A stretch of DNA of 64,000 nt. Origin: Ziziphus jujuba (Eukaryota > Streptophyta > Magnoliopsida > Rosales > Rhamnaceae). The stretch lies in contig NC_083383.1 of the NCBI RefSeq assembly GCF_031755915.1, forward strand, positions 18,465,001 to 18,529,000. Direction: 5' to 3'. This document shows, one piece after another, positions 11,960-23,644 of the stretch (position 1 is its first letter; every line of letters begins with the position of its first letter). The notes under the pieces were generated by a model. That model was given only the letters and a program-made list of their open reading frames with translations, made no database searches and was not told the DNA's origin. A program made the translations under genes and the position numbers.

Positions 11960-13009
11960 TTAACCCATAAATAACTTCTCCCCATTCTTCTTTAGTTCGA
12001 AGGAAGTGAACATACTCCTATCCGAACACACGTGGCGGGTCGCACCAGTATTTATCCACCACTCTCTAGGATTAGATCCCACCAAGTTCACCTTAGATAT
12101 CACAGCACTTAGGTCAATATCGTCAACCTCTTTAGTGATGTCCTCCATCACTTGTGCCTGGTTCCTCTTTCTTTTTGGCAGCCTACATTCAGTAGCTCTG
12201 TGACCCATCTTGTCACAGTTGAAGCACCTGCCTTGAAATTTGGCCTTCTTGGAGATTCCTCCTTTTGGCCCTAGCTTAGAAGCTTTTCCAATTTGCTTCT
12301 TATTCTTGGAGCCCTGACCATGCTCCACAACATTAGCCTTCAACACGGCCTTTGAAGTTCTCTTATCAGACTTCCTGTTGTCATCTTCTATGCGAAGCTT
12401 GCTAATAAGAGCCTCCATATCCATCTCCTTTCTCTTGTGCTTCAGATAATTCCTAAAGTCACTCCAACTCGGAGGTAGTTTCTCAATCATACAAGCCACT
12501 TGCAATGCTTCATTCATTATCATCCCTTCAGCAAGCATTTCCTGAATCAACACTTGCAACTCATGTACTTGATTCATTATTGGCTTTGCATCCACCATCA
12601 TGTAGTCCAAGAATCGGCCTGTAATAAACTTTCCTGAACCCGCATTCTCGATCTTGTACTTTCGGTCCAGTGTTTCCCACAGCATCTTTGCTGATTTCGT
12701 GCCACAGTATACACCATACAGGGCATCAGACAGGCCATTCAGGACATAATTCCAACATAAGTAATCGGAATTATTCCATGCATCCACCGCCATGAGAGTC
12801 TCCCTATCACTCTCTTCATTACTGGGTGGCACATCTTCAGTCAAGTACCGCGCAAGTCCCAAGGTGGTCAAATAAAATAGTATCTTCTGCTGCCACCTTT
12901 TGAAGTTTGCTCCATTAAACTTCTCAGGTTTCTCTGCATGACTAGCAGAAGGAGGCATCTGAATTCCAGAAGTCTGAGTGGGCACAGTCCTGTTGTCTCC
13001 ACTTGCCAT
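11960..13009 (-). pseudogene. Copia gag and start of protease
   Basis: A 349-codon frame. Residues 1 to about 225 are the copia gag (UBN2-like) domain, with EKFNGANFKRWQQKI near residue 28. A CCHC zinc knuckle follows (CFNCDKMGHRATEC, near residue 262). The aspartic protease motif begins at about residue 317 as WWINTGATRHVC. Copia elements normally have WWIDTGATRHVC, so the catalytic aspartate is replaced by asparagine (N320, codon AAT). The frame ends early in protease at 11960 and resumes in another frame at 11913. The ATG at 13009 is the natural gag start, with the leader immediately upstream. Confidence 0.93.
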
Positions 13010-13623
13010 TTCTGTAACATCACAAAACAGAAATCAATTAGTTGTTATTTTCTATATTAACAAACTAATTATACACAATTTCCATAAGGAAAACACACAA
13101 AAAAGTGATTTTTAGGGTTTCTGAAGACACCACAAAAAATTACTGTATACACCCAAAACACTATTCATAGCCACTATTCACGGTACTATTTATCGTTACT
13201 GTTCACATGTCACCATGCTGACGTGGCATCAACGGCTGCATGTCTATTTCCATGTGGCAACCAGAGCTGACGTGGCACCATGCCACGTCATCATGCCGCT
13301 GATGTGGCAATCGCCACATAATCGCAGTACTGACGTGGCACCACGCCATGTGATCATCCTGGTGATGTGTCACCGCCACATCATCACCATGCTGATGTGG
13401 CACCATGCCACATCATCACTTTGATGATGTGGATATGCCACGTGGCGATCTTGTTGGTACTATTTACGACACGTGTCGATGCTAGAGACAGATACGTGTC
13501 ACATGTGGCAGGTCGACATGTGGACTGTCCAGAGCATGAAACGTGGCCGTCCGAGAAGAAGACACGTGTCATCTGTGTCAGGTCGACACGTGTTCTACCC
13601 GTTGGGCGACACGTGGCTCATTG
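13010..13623 (-). promoter_or_regulatory. Copia leader with an array of ACGT-core repeats
   Basis: This lies where the untranslated leader upstream of gag belongs. From 13205 to 13620 it is built from diverged short tandem repeats around TGACGTGGCA, GCCACGTCATC, GACACGTGTC and CCACGTGGC. Perfect or near-perfect CACGTG palindromes occur near 13439, 13469, 13562, 13588 and 13609. ACGT cores are the binding sites of plant bZIP factors (G-box, ABRE), so the array could act as an enhancer; that is inference. I find no tRNA primer-binding site and no 5' LTR. The frames at 13203-13424 are shadows of the repeats. Confidence 0.6.
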
Positions 13624-14029
13624 CTCGAAACAAACTGTGATAGCTCGATCCACTATGGAATCCGAGTTTATTGCTCTAGATAAATGTGGTGAAGAGGCAG
13701 AATGGCTACGCCAATTTTTAGAGGACATTCCGAGGTGGCCTAAACCTGTGCCAGCAATAAGTTTACATTGTGATAGTCAATATGCGATTGGCAGGGCACA
13801 GAATATTATGTATAATGAAAAGTCTAGACACATTCGTTGTAGACACAATTCCATTAGACAATTAATCTCAACTGGAGTTATCTCAATAGACTATGTAAAG
13901 TCAAAAGATAACATTGCGGATCCGCTAACCAAAGGGTTAAATAGAGAACTAGTTGAAAAGTCATCGAGGGGAATGGGATTGAAGCCCATGAATAAATTCA
14001 ATACGATGGAAACCCAACCTAGTTAACTG
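13624..14029 (+). pseudogene. Inverted copy of copia RNase H C-terminus
   Basis: Encodes the last ~134 residues of the copia polyprotein in plus orientation, from [14 protein letters not shown] through HCDSQYAIGRAQN and ADPLTKGLNRELVEK to METQPS and a stop. It is the mirror of 9455-9050 and is better preserved: it has no stop after AIGRA. The frame is open to the left into the leader repeats only by chance, so 13367-13623 is not real coding sequence. The abrupt start at 13624 marks the inversion junction. Confidence 0.9.
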
Positions 14030-14576
14030 GAGATCCCAAGATCTAGGTTCAATGGGACAACTCAATTGTAAAGACTAGTATGGATCACTGTGGGGGGTTA
14101 ATCCTTTGCCCATTCCTATGATGAAACAGTGATAAAAAGAGGTTAAGCATAAAAGTATGCTTTTAATGATTCCTATAAATGTGTGTTTAGTAATCTATGC
14201 ATAGGTATGCTGATTATATAAGAAATAGGAATCACCTATGTGAGAGAAAAGAGTGGCCGCTTTAAAGGAGAATTGTTTAGGGCACAATTCTTTAGAAACT
14301 CTCGCAGAACCAGGGAGGTGTTCAGGGCCCAAATGAACACAACAGTGAGAATTGAAGTATATCAGGAAGGAATCATGTGTGGGCTATGTTATCATTTACA
14401 CAAAAGACGAAATGGTTCAAAGATATCGCTTCTACCATAAGTCAGTAAAGAAAATGTAGTCTCTCAAGGGAAGGTTCAAAGAGTAACATCTACCTATCCT
14501 ATGCAGGTTCCGACTGTAAAGCTTTACTACTAGTCTCATGTTTGTATTTTTAAATCAAATCATTCATGTGGGGGAT

Positions 14577-15085
14577 TGTTAGAGTTGGGCCTAGGCCCAC
14601 AAGTGTGAATGATTTAGGTTTTCGGTTGTTGAGTTTTGTTATAATATTTTTTTTATTTAAATCAAATAATATTTTTGATAATAGTAGGAGAGAGTTTTAC
14701 GGGAGAATAACTCCTTGGGGAGAGTTTGAAGGTTGCACGAACTGCAATGTTCTTTTCAATTTTAATTTTTGGAAGGAAATACAGAAAGGAAAAAAAAAAT
14801 AGTGGTAAAGTGAAGGTACACAGAGAGTTCGAAGAAAAAAGCTTCAGAGGTGCTGAATCTGAAAGCTTTTGCAGCCGTTGTATACTGGGAGACGTTCACT
14901 ACAAAACTCCTGCACCGGTGGGCGTAAAACGTCTTAAAGACACTATGGTATCACACAGGCCTCGGTCAACTTTTCTAGAAAGTAGATCAATTTCAAGGAC
15001 CTACAGGTTCTAAAATGCTTTATTTATTTTGTATTAAATTGTCCACATGTATTTACATATATTCATCTATGATATTTTCCCAACA
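14577..15085 (+). repeat. Copia 3' LTR, right copy in inverted orientation
   Basis: Starts TGTTAGAGTTGGGCC after the polypurine tract CATGTGGGGGAT and ends TTTTCCCAACA. It is the reverse complement of 7980-8502 with scattered differences and a slightly different length. A 95-codon frame at 14726-15013 corresponds to the 93-codon frame in the left LTR. Confidence 0.92.
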
Positions 15086-15950
15086 TAAAACAAATCCAAA
15101 CATCAAATGTCAAGTGTTTACTGACAAAAAATTTGAAGATCAAAGCAAGTAATTTTCAGTTCTGAAGAGAACCAAGGGCTGAGCTCTTTTTGTTTGCAAA
15201 ACTAATGGATCCTTCACATGCAACAAGAGATTTCACTAAAACATTTAAAGACCAAAAGCAAGAATTCCCAAACCGAGTAAAATGTCAAAAGATACAACAA
15301 AATTTGAAGATAAAACCAAGGGAAGCTTTTGGTTTTGCAAGGAGAGAAAAACAAGTGTTCAAACATGCAACAGCTAGAAGAAATCACACCGTGCATGCTA
15401 GCGAGGGCCACAGTTTGAACAAAAGAAAAGAAAACAATGAAAGAAAGATCAAAGTGTGTGTGCGTGTGCGTGTGTGCGTGTGTGTGTGTGTGTGTGTGTG
15501 CGTGTGTGTGTGTGTGTGTGTGTTTGTGTTTGTGTATGTGTGTGTGTGTGATTCTGGTTTGCAGAGGAAAAAGATGAAGAAGAAGAACTGTAATTTCCGG
15601 TATGAGAAGGAAATGAATATAAAAAACGGGTGTTGAGGTTTATATAGATACGATGTTGGAGGGCATCTTGATAATTGCAAAACTTTACAAGGGAAAAGTC
15701 AAAAATGACCTTTCAACCCCTAAAATTTACAACCATATTCCAAAATGAATATCCAAAAAAATAAACTTTAGTTAAAAACAAAATTTTCAAATCTTACTAA
15801 GATACAAAAATACAAATTACCATTAAATAATAAGTGCTTAAGGTTTTAAATAAATAAATTTTGTAGTTCACAAGATAAATAAATTGACATATACACATAA
15901 TTTAATACAAGAAGATATTTCTCAAATAAAATTTGTAAATTCCATTTATT
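15086..15950 (-). repeat. Remainder of the G2-like LTR split by the copia element
   Basis: Continues the minus-oriented LTR that began at 5627. On the minus strand a TATA-like CTATATAAACC lies at 15637-15647, with a pyrimidine-rich leader downstream of it, the arrangement expected near the transcription start of an LTR. A long GT microsatellite interrupts it at 15453-15550. The outer edge near 15950 is uncertain because I cannot see a clean terminus. Confidence 0.4.
15453..15550. repeat. GT microsatellite
   Basis: Almost pure (TG)n over about 98 bp with a few C and T interruptions. Both frames through it look like long open frames (runs of VC or TH) but are repeat artefacts. Confidence 0.95.
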
Positions 15951-17500
15951 TAAGGGTTTCCATCTATTTCTACTATTTTCTGAATTACAAAAATAAAATA
16001 AATGATGCTATTAGCTATTGAAAATATCCAGCTCTTATCTTATAGGAGTAACACTTAATATCCAAAAATAAATAAACAAAAAATAAAAATAGATGGAAAA
16101 TATAGATACTTGCTCATTAAGAAATCAAGCTGCCAGGCCTTAATTCTCATAATAGGTATGGCCTTAAACTTGGCAATCAAACTCATCTAGGCTCGGCATT
16201 TTAGCCGCACTTTACATGGTCTACAGCCCATTAGATTTTTCACTTGAGACTTTAATAAAATAAAGCTTCAAATCCTCAAGTTTGTGCAGATGTGCCGACT
16301 TCAAATAAATGGTAACATTGATCCCTTGATCCTACTTCTGTGAAATTTTACAAAGACATTCTTTTGTTTCCAAAAAATAATCTGACAAGAAGCATTGAAA
16401 AATTCCTTTAGTAGCTCAAGATATAATTAAAACAGTGATTACTGTACAGAAAATCAACATATCTAATACAATAATTAAATCTTCAAATTTTTAAAATAAA
16501 TCACCAAGACTTCTGAAAATCACATTTTGTATAGCTTATGAGCAACTTAGCTCCATTAAAACTCGATGACAATGCATATCTTCATATTCGTTCTAAAAAT
16601 AATCCAAATAGTGTTAAAATATGATCTTTTAATTTCTTTTTTTTTACCTAAAAATTATAAAATTGTGAAATTAATAGATATTTATCCCAATAAAGTATAA
16701 TTCACAAAAAAAAAAAAAAGAAAAAACCTAATAATAAGCATAAAAATAAGGGCTATAAAATAGTAATATTCAATACTCATCAAGTTCAAAAGAGATTAAA
16801 TTTTGCAAAAAAAATTCCCACCATTTTCCATGAGAAGATTAACAGAAAATTTAAAAAACACAATCATAAGCGCCATAAAAGTTTTTGAAAATTAAGAAAT
16901 AGAAAAAAAAAATTATTAAATAAAGACTTATTTAATTTAAATTATTTTGTTTAATTAAAAATCAATATATCATACGATAAATTATATTTATTTAATTACT
17001 ATAAAAAAAAATTTAATCTAGCACGGTTGTCACCAAACAAAATATTTAAAAATAATAGTTCTTTTCTCTCCAGGTTACCAAACAGACTAGGCACTGCACA
17101 TTTGCACATGCCAGTCGTTTTTTTTATTTAATTTATTGATTGATTTCTTTTTTTCTTTATACAATATTTACGTCTAAGAAAATTATAATTAGTATTTGAA
17201 AACTAGTATAATATATATAGTAATATAGAAATAATAAATTTGATTATTTATATATTTATAAGTACAAAAGTGAAATCGAGTCTGTTAATCAACATTAAGG
17301 AAGATTTATTTTTAATTTTCGTAGAAAGTGGTAATTTGAGTCAAAACAATGGCGTTTAGTCATAATCAGGCCATACTTGATACGAGATATAACAGGGATG
17401 ATAACCATCACAAAAGAAATTTTTATCACAAAAAATCAAAAAAAAATCAAAAAAAAAAAAAATCAAAAATCACAAAATCACAAAATAAATGGATTTCATA
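15951..17500. other. AT-rich intergenic sequence downstream of the PP2C gene
   Basis: No gene or element recognised. It contains many A-runs and a (TCAAAAA)n-like low-complexity stretch at about 17425-17490. Confidence 0.5.
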
Positions 17501-18113
17501 AAAAATAGTAAGACAAATGGAAAGAGAAATAGGGAAGTACAAGAATACTAACTTCATTTTTGGGAATTTTAGTCAATGAAAACGATTATAGAATAAAAGA
17601 TAGTTGTTCGCAGAGTAAAAGGAGAGATGAAAAAGACTGCCTTCATCTAAAAACATTCAAACAACCATACACAGACAAATTACAAGAAATAAGAAATTTA
17701 TTGCAAATAAAGAAATATCAGCATAAAATATGTCTATTTTTTGCTGAAACAAACTCTATAAGCAGCCATTTATGCAAACCAGCTGCATTAATTTCAAATA
17801 TTTTGGAGATGTACCCCATTAATCAATATCATAAATAGGTAAACTAGGAAACTATTAAAAGCGTATGAAAAATAAACCAAAACCAGGAAACTGCCTAAAA
17901 AGAAATGAACAAATTTTAAGTTTGATCAAACTCCTATGGACTAGTTGTCGAAAAGAAAACAACTACGGATTATCAATTGTTTCACCGACTTTGCGCCGCA
18001 TATTTTACAGTTATAACTCAAGATTCTCTCTCAAAATGTTGCGAACTACAAAATGAAAATCTAAATAAGGCAAAAATACATAATTGGGGGAAGATCAAGC
18101 ATTCATCATCTTC
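17501..18113 (-). other. Probable 3' UTR and downstream region of the PP2C gene
   Basis: Directly follows the PP2C stop codon on the minus strand. It has no conserved frame; the frames at 17560-17838 and 17865-18056 show no recognisable protein. Poly(A) signals cannot be placed with confidence in such AT-rich sequence. Confidence 0.4.
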
Positions 18114-21100
18114 TCATTTTTCCAAGCTATCCAAGAAGCTTTGGATCTCCCTTAAACCTTCAGCAGAAAAACTACGGTGCACTCTTGGGCGTGGGGCAAC
18201 CAAATTAGGTGGAGGCTGCTGTTGGAAGCAAACTACCACAGCAGCTAAATTATCCCCACTCTTCCTCTTCAAAGCCTCATCAACCAAATCCCTGCTACAA
18301 ATAGCCGGGTCATTGTGCTCCTGAAGCCTCCGCCGAGCAAAATCCACAGCATTTTGGCTCCTAAACACATCCCAGATCCCATCACAGCCGATGATGAGGA
18401 ATTCATCTTCCTCTGTCAGTTTTGTAGTCATTAGTTCTGGCTCTGCACTGAGTGGACCACCATCCCTGCCCTTCATTCCTTCCATATGCCAGTCTCCTAA
18501 AGCACGCGCAACATTAAGCTGCCCATTAAGATAACCATCATAAACATAACCACCTGATGCCTCAATGCGCGTCTTCTCTCTGCTACACATTGGTTTGTGA
18601 TCCCTTGACATTTCAATGGCTTTGCCTCGGCGGCACAGCACCGCTCGACAATCTCCAGCATTTGCTATCACCAACAGTCTGCCATCCCAAAAATACAATC
18701 AACATACAACTAAAAAATCTTTTAACTAAATTAAAGAGTGATTATTTTATTTATCTTTACCATCAATAAAAACGAACAACAGTAGACAACTTTTCTTCAG
18801 TTCCTGATTAACCCTTAGTTTACTTCATACATCAAAAGAAAGCAGCAGTACATTCATGTAAGTCGCCGCTAATCTATATTGAGTAAAGTGCAACAATTTC
18901 CTTAAAGAAACTTAGTTGATTGAGCAGACTTAGCTTGACCCACACAGACCAAAATGACCACCACAAGGCAAGGAAAGTACAACCATAAACCCATATAAAT
19001 ATCAAGTACTACACCCCACAGATAATGAATGAAGTGTTATGAGATAAACATGTATAGTATGAAATGCATATAAATGTTTCACAGGTAGAAAATGCTACCT
19101 TCCAATAACAAGGGCCGCTAAAGCAGTGGTTCCTGAAGAAAGGGCAGCATCCAAAGAGCAAGCTTCTGCAAAGGCAGAATCAGTTTGCAGAAATGCTGAT
19201 ATAACAATCCTCTCAATATCCCTTGGGAAGTCTTCGTCCTCACAAATGAACTTTGGCAAATGATGGCAAGCAAAGTCAGCAGCATGCTTACCTCCATGTC
19301 CATCAAAAACCTGGACCACCAACAGCATTAAAATTTTGATTACCGAAAAATAGCTATAAAATGCAAAACGAAGCTAATTATTGTTCAGAACTTTGGTTGC
19401 AAAGGATGGTCAATCTACAGCACAATGAGAGAAAGTGTAGAAAAAGAAAATTTATGCTCATTGCCCAGCATTAAGAAAAGAACCAACAGTAGTAACATCA
19501 TTATCACTACCTACATATCCAATATCACAACATTCCTTGGTCAAAGTAAAGCATAACAAACACCCTCTCAAGAGCTAAGAATTTATATTCTATCTTAAAA
19601 AAGCAGGCCTATTAAATGGACCATAGCATGACCAAGATTGGCTATAGTTTAACCTAGCTAGACAAACAGATATCGTTTAAGACAATACTCAACCATGAAA
19701 TCATAGCCCATTTGCCTAGTTATCACATTAGTAGTTTACATTTGGCAAGAAGTTCTCTAAGAAATAATGTATGTTTGGCAAACACCAGCACTAGGGATAA
19801 TGTTTGGCAAACACCAGCACTAGGGATAATGTTTAACCATTTCCATTAATCACCACCGGACCACATAGCCAGGAACTGCATCATTATGCACCAATTCCTA
19901 TATCATATAATGTTTTTGATTAATCAGGAAATAAAAATATCCAAATAACTGGTAAATTTGGCAAGAAAGTTCATCTCTCTCATAAAAAACAGGGAAATAA
20001 GCACCAGATAAAATGCATTGTCATAATCCAAAGATATGGACCATACACCAATAGAAACGGACTACTTTAAATCTAAAATACAATTTCCCACTAGTAAGGA
20101 AAATGGCATAAACAAAGATTGAAAAAAATAAATAAATAAATACCCCATAAAAAGCATTGGGCCCATCAATATAACTTTTAAGCCCATAATCTTCCATAAA
20201 ATTGTCAACACAAACATATACATCTTCCATGCTCGTACGAAACCCGATATCAGTCGATCCTCCTGATCGGAGAATGGGAATGTATTCAGACCCACAATCT
20301 TCTAAACAATGTCCAGACTCTACGGAGACATCTGGCATCTTCATCTTCATCTGCCACAAGTGCAATCAAATCTTAAATACATGCATGACAAAACCATAAA
20401 TTTCACAAAAGAAAAACATTTTCATCTTTCGAAAAAACGAAAGTCCTATACTCCAAAAAACATTTAAGTTCATAACTTGATTATATTGAAACAAGTACAG
20501 GATATGGATGTAGGAAAAAAACAAAAGTACTCAGTATCAGTAAGTACTCATATGATATCTCCATCTGCAGGCTGCAGCTTTACAATCTGTCAACAGAATT
20601 ACATCAGACTCTACAAATTTCTTTAACTTTAAATAAGAAAACTAACCTACCATAAAAGTATGAAAACTATTGATGGGAGATTTTTAATATTGTCTAGACA
20701 AGAGAAACCTCTATGCAATACCTGCTAATGCATTCATTTGCAGTTCACGAACTTTAATAACTTACAAGATGCTAGATTTTATAATATTTTGACAAATTAA
20801 TGGTGTGCCTTCGTTAGAAGAACACTCCAAAACTATTTCCCTACAACAACCAGAAGAAACGATGATAAACAATCAGTCATATAACCTTAGCCTCAGTGGA
20901 ATATTAAAGTCAACGCCAAGTTAGATAAAAGTGCAAAGTACTGAAAACAAATTCCTTGATAATAGCTCGTTAAGAAACCATTAACACAGAAATACACTTT
21001 TCAAATCTTTACTTCCATTCATTTCTTAGAGAAACTAAATACCACATTGACCAAAAAAGAAAAAATTACACACTCATCAGAATTCTAATTCTATAAATAC

Positions 21101-21338
21101 CAAAAATTCACCGTCATACATTGTCGAAGTGAACACAAATCGTAGCCCAGATAGCAAAAAATTGCAAAAAGCAGAAAATGGAACTTACCAGAGACGGGTG
21201 GCGAACGAGTGACTTCTTACAAGGTACAGCCACGTGATCGTTGCTAAAGCTTTGCTTGTACGCCGCAGCTAAAGGGTTCGGGGGCCGACCTTCGCTGGAG
21301 CTCCCATTTTCCACACTACTCACTTTACCTTCCTCCAT
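18114..21338 (-). CDS. DBP1: PP2C-type protein serine/threonine phosphatase, DBP1-like
   Basis: Metal-dependent phosphatase of the plant PP2C family. Four exons with GT-AG introns join in frame: 21338-21189, 20350-20144, 19310-19099 and 18678-18114, giving 377 aa. Visible motifs are GFRTSMED (86-93), VFDGHGG (120-126, metal-binding D122), [20 protein letters not shown] (193-203), [16 protein letters not shown] (242-257), [12 protein letters not shown] (283-294, D289) and GDNLAAVVV (331-339, D332). All expected catalytic acids are present. The N-terminus ([19 protein letters not shown]) matches the region I associate with DBP1-type phosphatases, which in tobacco and Arabidopsis also bind DNA. 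Orthology to At2g25620 is inferred from this N-terminus and from the CV-like gene 8.6 kb away. Close PP2C paralogues share the core, so the exact member is less certain than the family. Confidence 0.93.
19772..19829. repeat. 29-bp perfect tandem duplication in PP2C intron 2
   Basis: The 29-bp unit starting TGTTTGGCAAACACCAGCAC occurs at 19772-19800 and again at 19801-19829 with no difference seen. It lies in the 833-bp intron between exons 2 and 3, well away from the splice sites. Confidence 0.95.
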
Positions 21339-21856
21339 AGTTATCCACCATCACATCCTCCGCCACAAAAAGAACCAACACTGAATCTGAAAGCTCATGG
21401 GGCTTTTCAGGTTGACTCGCTGGGCCAATTGCCGAGTCCGTTGAGCTCAAATTTGAAGGGAACAAAGGAAAATTTTGGGTTTCTTTTTTTTTGGGTACTT
21501 TCTATGGATTCGGCTGGATTGAACTGTAAATATAATACATTAGGGATTGGAAGTAGACTGGCTAACCGAGTCGGAGCCGTATTTGAAAAATGGATCTAAA
21601 AATAAAAATAAAATTAGGGTTTGAGTGAGTTAAAGTTTATGGGGATACAACAGGAAATGACTCGGTGAGTTGTGAGTGACTTGACCCAGCTGGGAAATTG
21701 AAGGCAATTTTTGGTTTTTATGGTAAATCAGGAGAATAAACTTAGGATTTGGGATTTTAGGGCTTGCAGATGCAGAAATTGGGAAAGGTGGCAGTTGATT
21801 TGAATTCAGAAGTGTAGGGTTTAGAGTAAACAGAGAGAGATCAAGAATTAGGGTTT

Positions 21857-21890
<34 letters not shown>

Positions 21891-21960
21891 TATTTTAGGG
21901 ATTCAAACGTGATCTAAGCAGAGGGAGAGAGATTTTGGGCGATCTACCCGAGGGCACTGG
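21339..21960 (-). promoter_or_regulatory. 5' UTR and promoter region of the PP2C gene
   Basis: Upstream of the PP2C ATG on the minus strand. A (GA)n run at 21858-21888 reads as (CT)n on the coding strand, common in plant 5' leaders. Several telo-box-like motifs (TTAGGGTTT on the plus strand) occur near 21611, 21817 and 21849; such motifs are typical of promoters of housekeeping plant genes. I cannot place the transcription start. Confidence 0.45.
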
Positions 21961-22149
21961 TTTTCGGTGAAAGCTGATCTCCAACTGGTCGGTTTCTTAG
22001 GGATGAGGGGAGCTATGAAACGACGTCGGTTAGAAAATCAGAATTACTTATTGAGTCGGTTACGTCACGTATTCGCGCTTTTCCGACTTTCCGACAAGAT
22101 TTTGTTTTTAGTCAAATTAAATATAAAATTAAATTTTGGATTACAGTAA

Positions 22150-23600
22150 AATTGGAAGATCACGTTTTATTAAACAATTGTTATAATAAAAAAAAATTAT
22201 GATTTAAAGATATGCTGTTTATATGAGCAATCAATTTTAAAATAGTTAGTTCTGTCAAAGGTTAATTAAAAAAAAATTAAGATTGAAACAAACATTATAA
22301 TATATATATATATATATATTATGGATGGAAACGTTATACTATTTGTTTATGAGTTTTTTTTTTTTTTCTCTCAAAATAGTTTTATGAGAGGGAAATTGAT
22401 CGAGCAAAGTTTCACAAGCAAATTGACGAATAAATAAAAGTTTAAGAAAGTATATACATTCAATTTTATTAAACGTATTTAGTCCAAAAAAAAATTATTA
22501 AATGTTAAAAAAGAAATATAAAGACATAAGTTAATCTTATGCCAAAATTGAAGGAGAAATCGTTTTAAAAAAAAAGAGAAGGAAAAGAAAAAGGTTTAAA
22601 CCATATTGAAACATTAATGAAAATTTAAATATGTTTTTTATAAAAAAAATTTTAACTTTAAACCATATTGAAACATTAATGAAAATTTAAATATGTTTTT
22701 TATAAATTTTTTTTAAAAAAAATTATAGTACCAAAGCGTCTTTCTTTTGGTGATCAATTAAGTAACAAATCAATGTTATTACAAGAATAAATTTTTAAGT
22801 CATTCCATGTTAAATCAAACTCTTACATTTAAAATTGCCAACACTAGAACTTATAATAATAAAATGGTATTGTTAATGTTATAATTGATTTAAAAAAATT
22901 ATTAAATATTATTATAAGAAGAATGATTTTTCTAAAAGACTAAGTCTAAGTTGTTTTTTAATGTTGTAAATTAGTTTTTACAAGATAGTATCTTTTACTG
23001 TATATATATTTAGTCATTTAGTAAAAGTCAGTTTCTTATTTTATCTACTGTTTCAACATGTATATTAGTTTATTAACATTAATTTTGGTTTCTAAAGTTT
23101 ACTTTTGTTATTATTTTTATTCCTAAAAATCATTCATATCCATAAGTATCTCTTGCTCCAACCTCTATGAATAGGAGTTTTCTTTGCCATTTGAAACCAC
23201 ACAACATAGAAAGTTATTTATTCTCTCTTTTTCTCTTTAAATACTTGTCTCAAATCCTCCATATTTTCTTATTATTATTATAAAATTATTTTATTACTAT
23301 CAAATATAGTTTAGTATATACATATATATTGAGCATTCTAAGGAGTTCGTGGGAATTTTTAGCTATACGTAAGATTCCTAAAGGATTGTTGTATCTTGGA
23401 AGAAAAACGTTAAACAACCCAGTGCAGAAAAGGTGTATCTTCTTTAATGATAGCGCTATTGCGTGCCTCGATCCAACTAAATAGGTCATTCTAAACTCTG
23501 AATAATTGTTTATTATTTTGTTATTGTTGTTTGGTATTTGGAATTTGTAATTATAAAATCAGTTTTGTTATTTGTTTTAATTTCCAACATTCTTAGAGAA
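22150..23600. other. AT-rich intergenic sequence with a duplicated 49-bp segment
   Basis: No gene seen. It holds a TA run at about 22300-22319 and a 49-bp direct repeat (22595-22643 and 22657-22705, starting TTTAAACCATATTGAAACAT). From about 23320 to 23500 the sequence could be the end of a copia LTR for the element that follows, but I find no matching copy on its 3' side. Confidence 0.4.
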
Positions 23601-23644
23601 GACATTCTGTTACGATTTTTGTTTTCACAGCATCTTATTTTACT

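Larger units (their letters stand above)
7980..15085 (-). mobile_element. Ty1/copia retrotransposon with an inverted duplicate of its 3' end
   Basis: Gag-pol runs on the minus strand from 13009 to about 9060, followed by a 3' LTR at 7980-8502. Where a 5' LTR should follow gag upstream (right of 13009), there is instead a leader (13010-13623) and then a plus-oriented copy of the last part of RNase H, the 3' non-coding region, polypurine tract and LTR (13624-15085). The arms 7980-9455 and 13624-15085 are inverted repeats of about 1.46-1.48 kb, with only a few differences per 200 bp by eye. Both outer ends are LTR 3' ends (CCCAACA). CAAAT lies next to the left end (7975-7979) and, after an extra TAAAA, at 15091-15095 on the right; it may be the target duplication. 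Confidence 0.9.

Noticed and set aside
13203..13572. Open frames rich in H, V and W across the ACGT repeats
   Set aside because: Products of tandem repeats; present on both strands.
15190..15680. Two long open frames across the GT microsatellite (148 and 98 codons)
   Set aside because: Most of their length is dinucleotide repeat read as VC or TH; no domain and no support in either flank.
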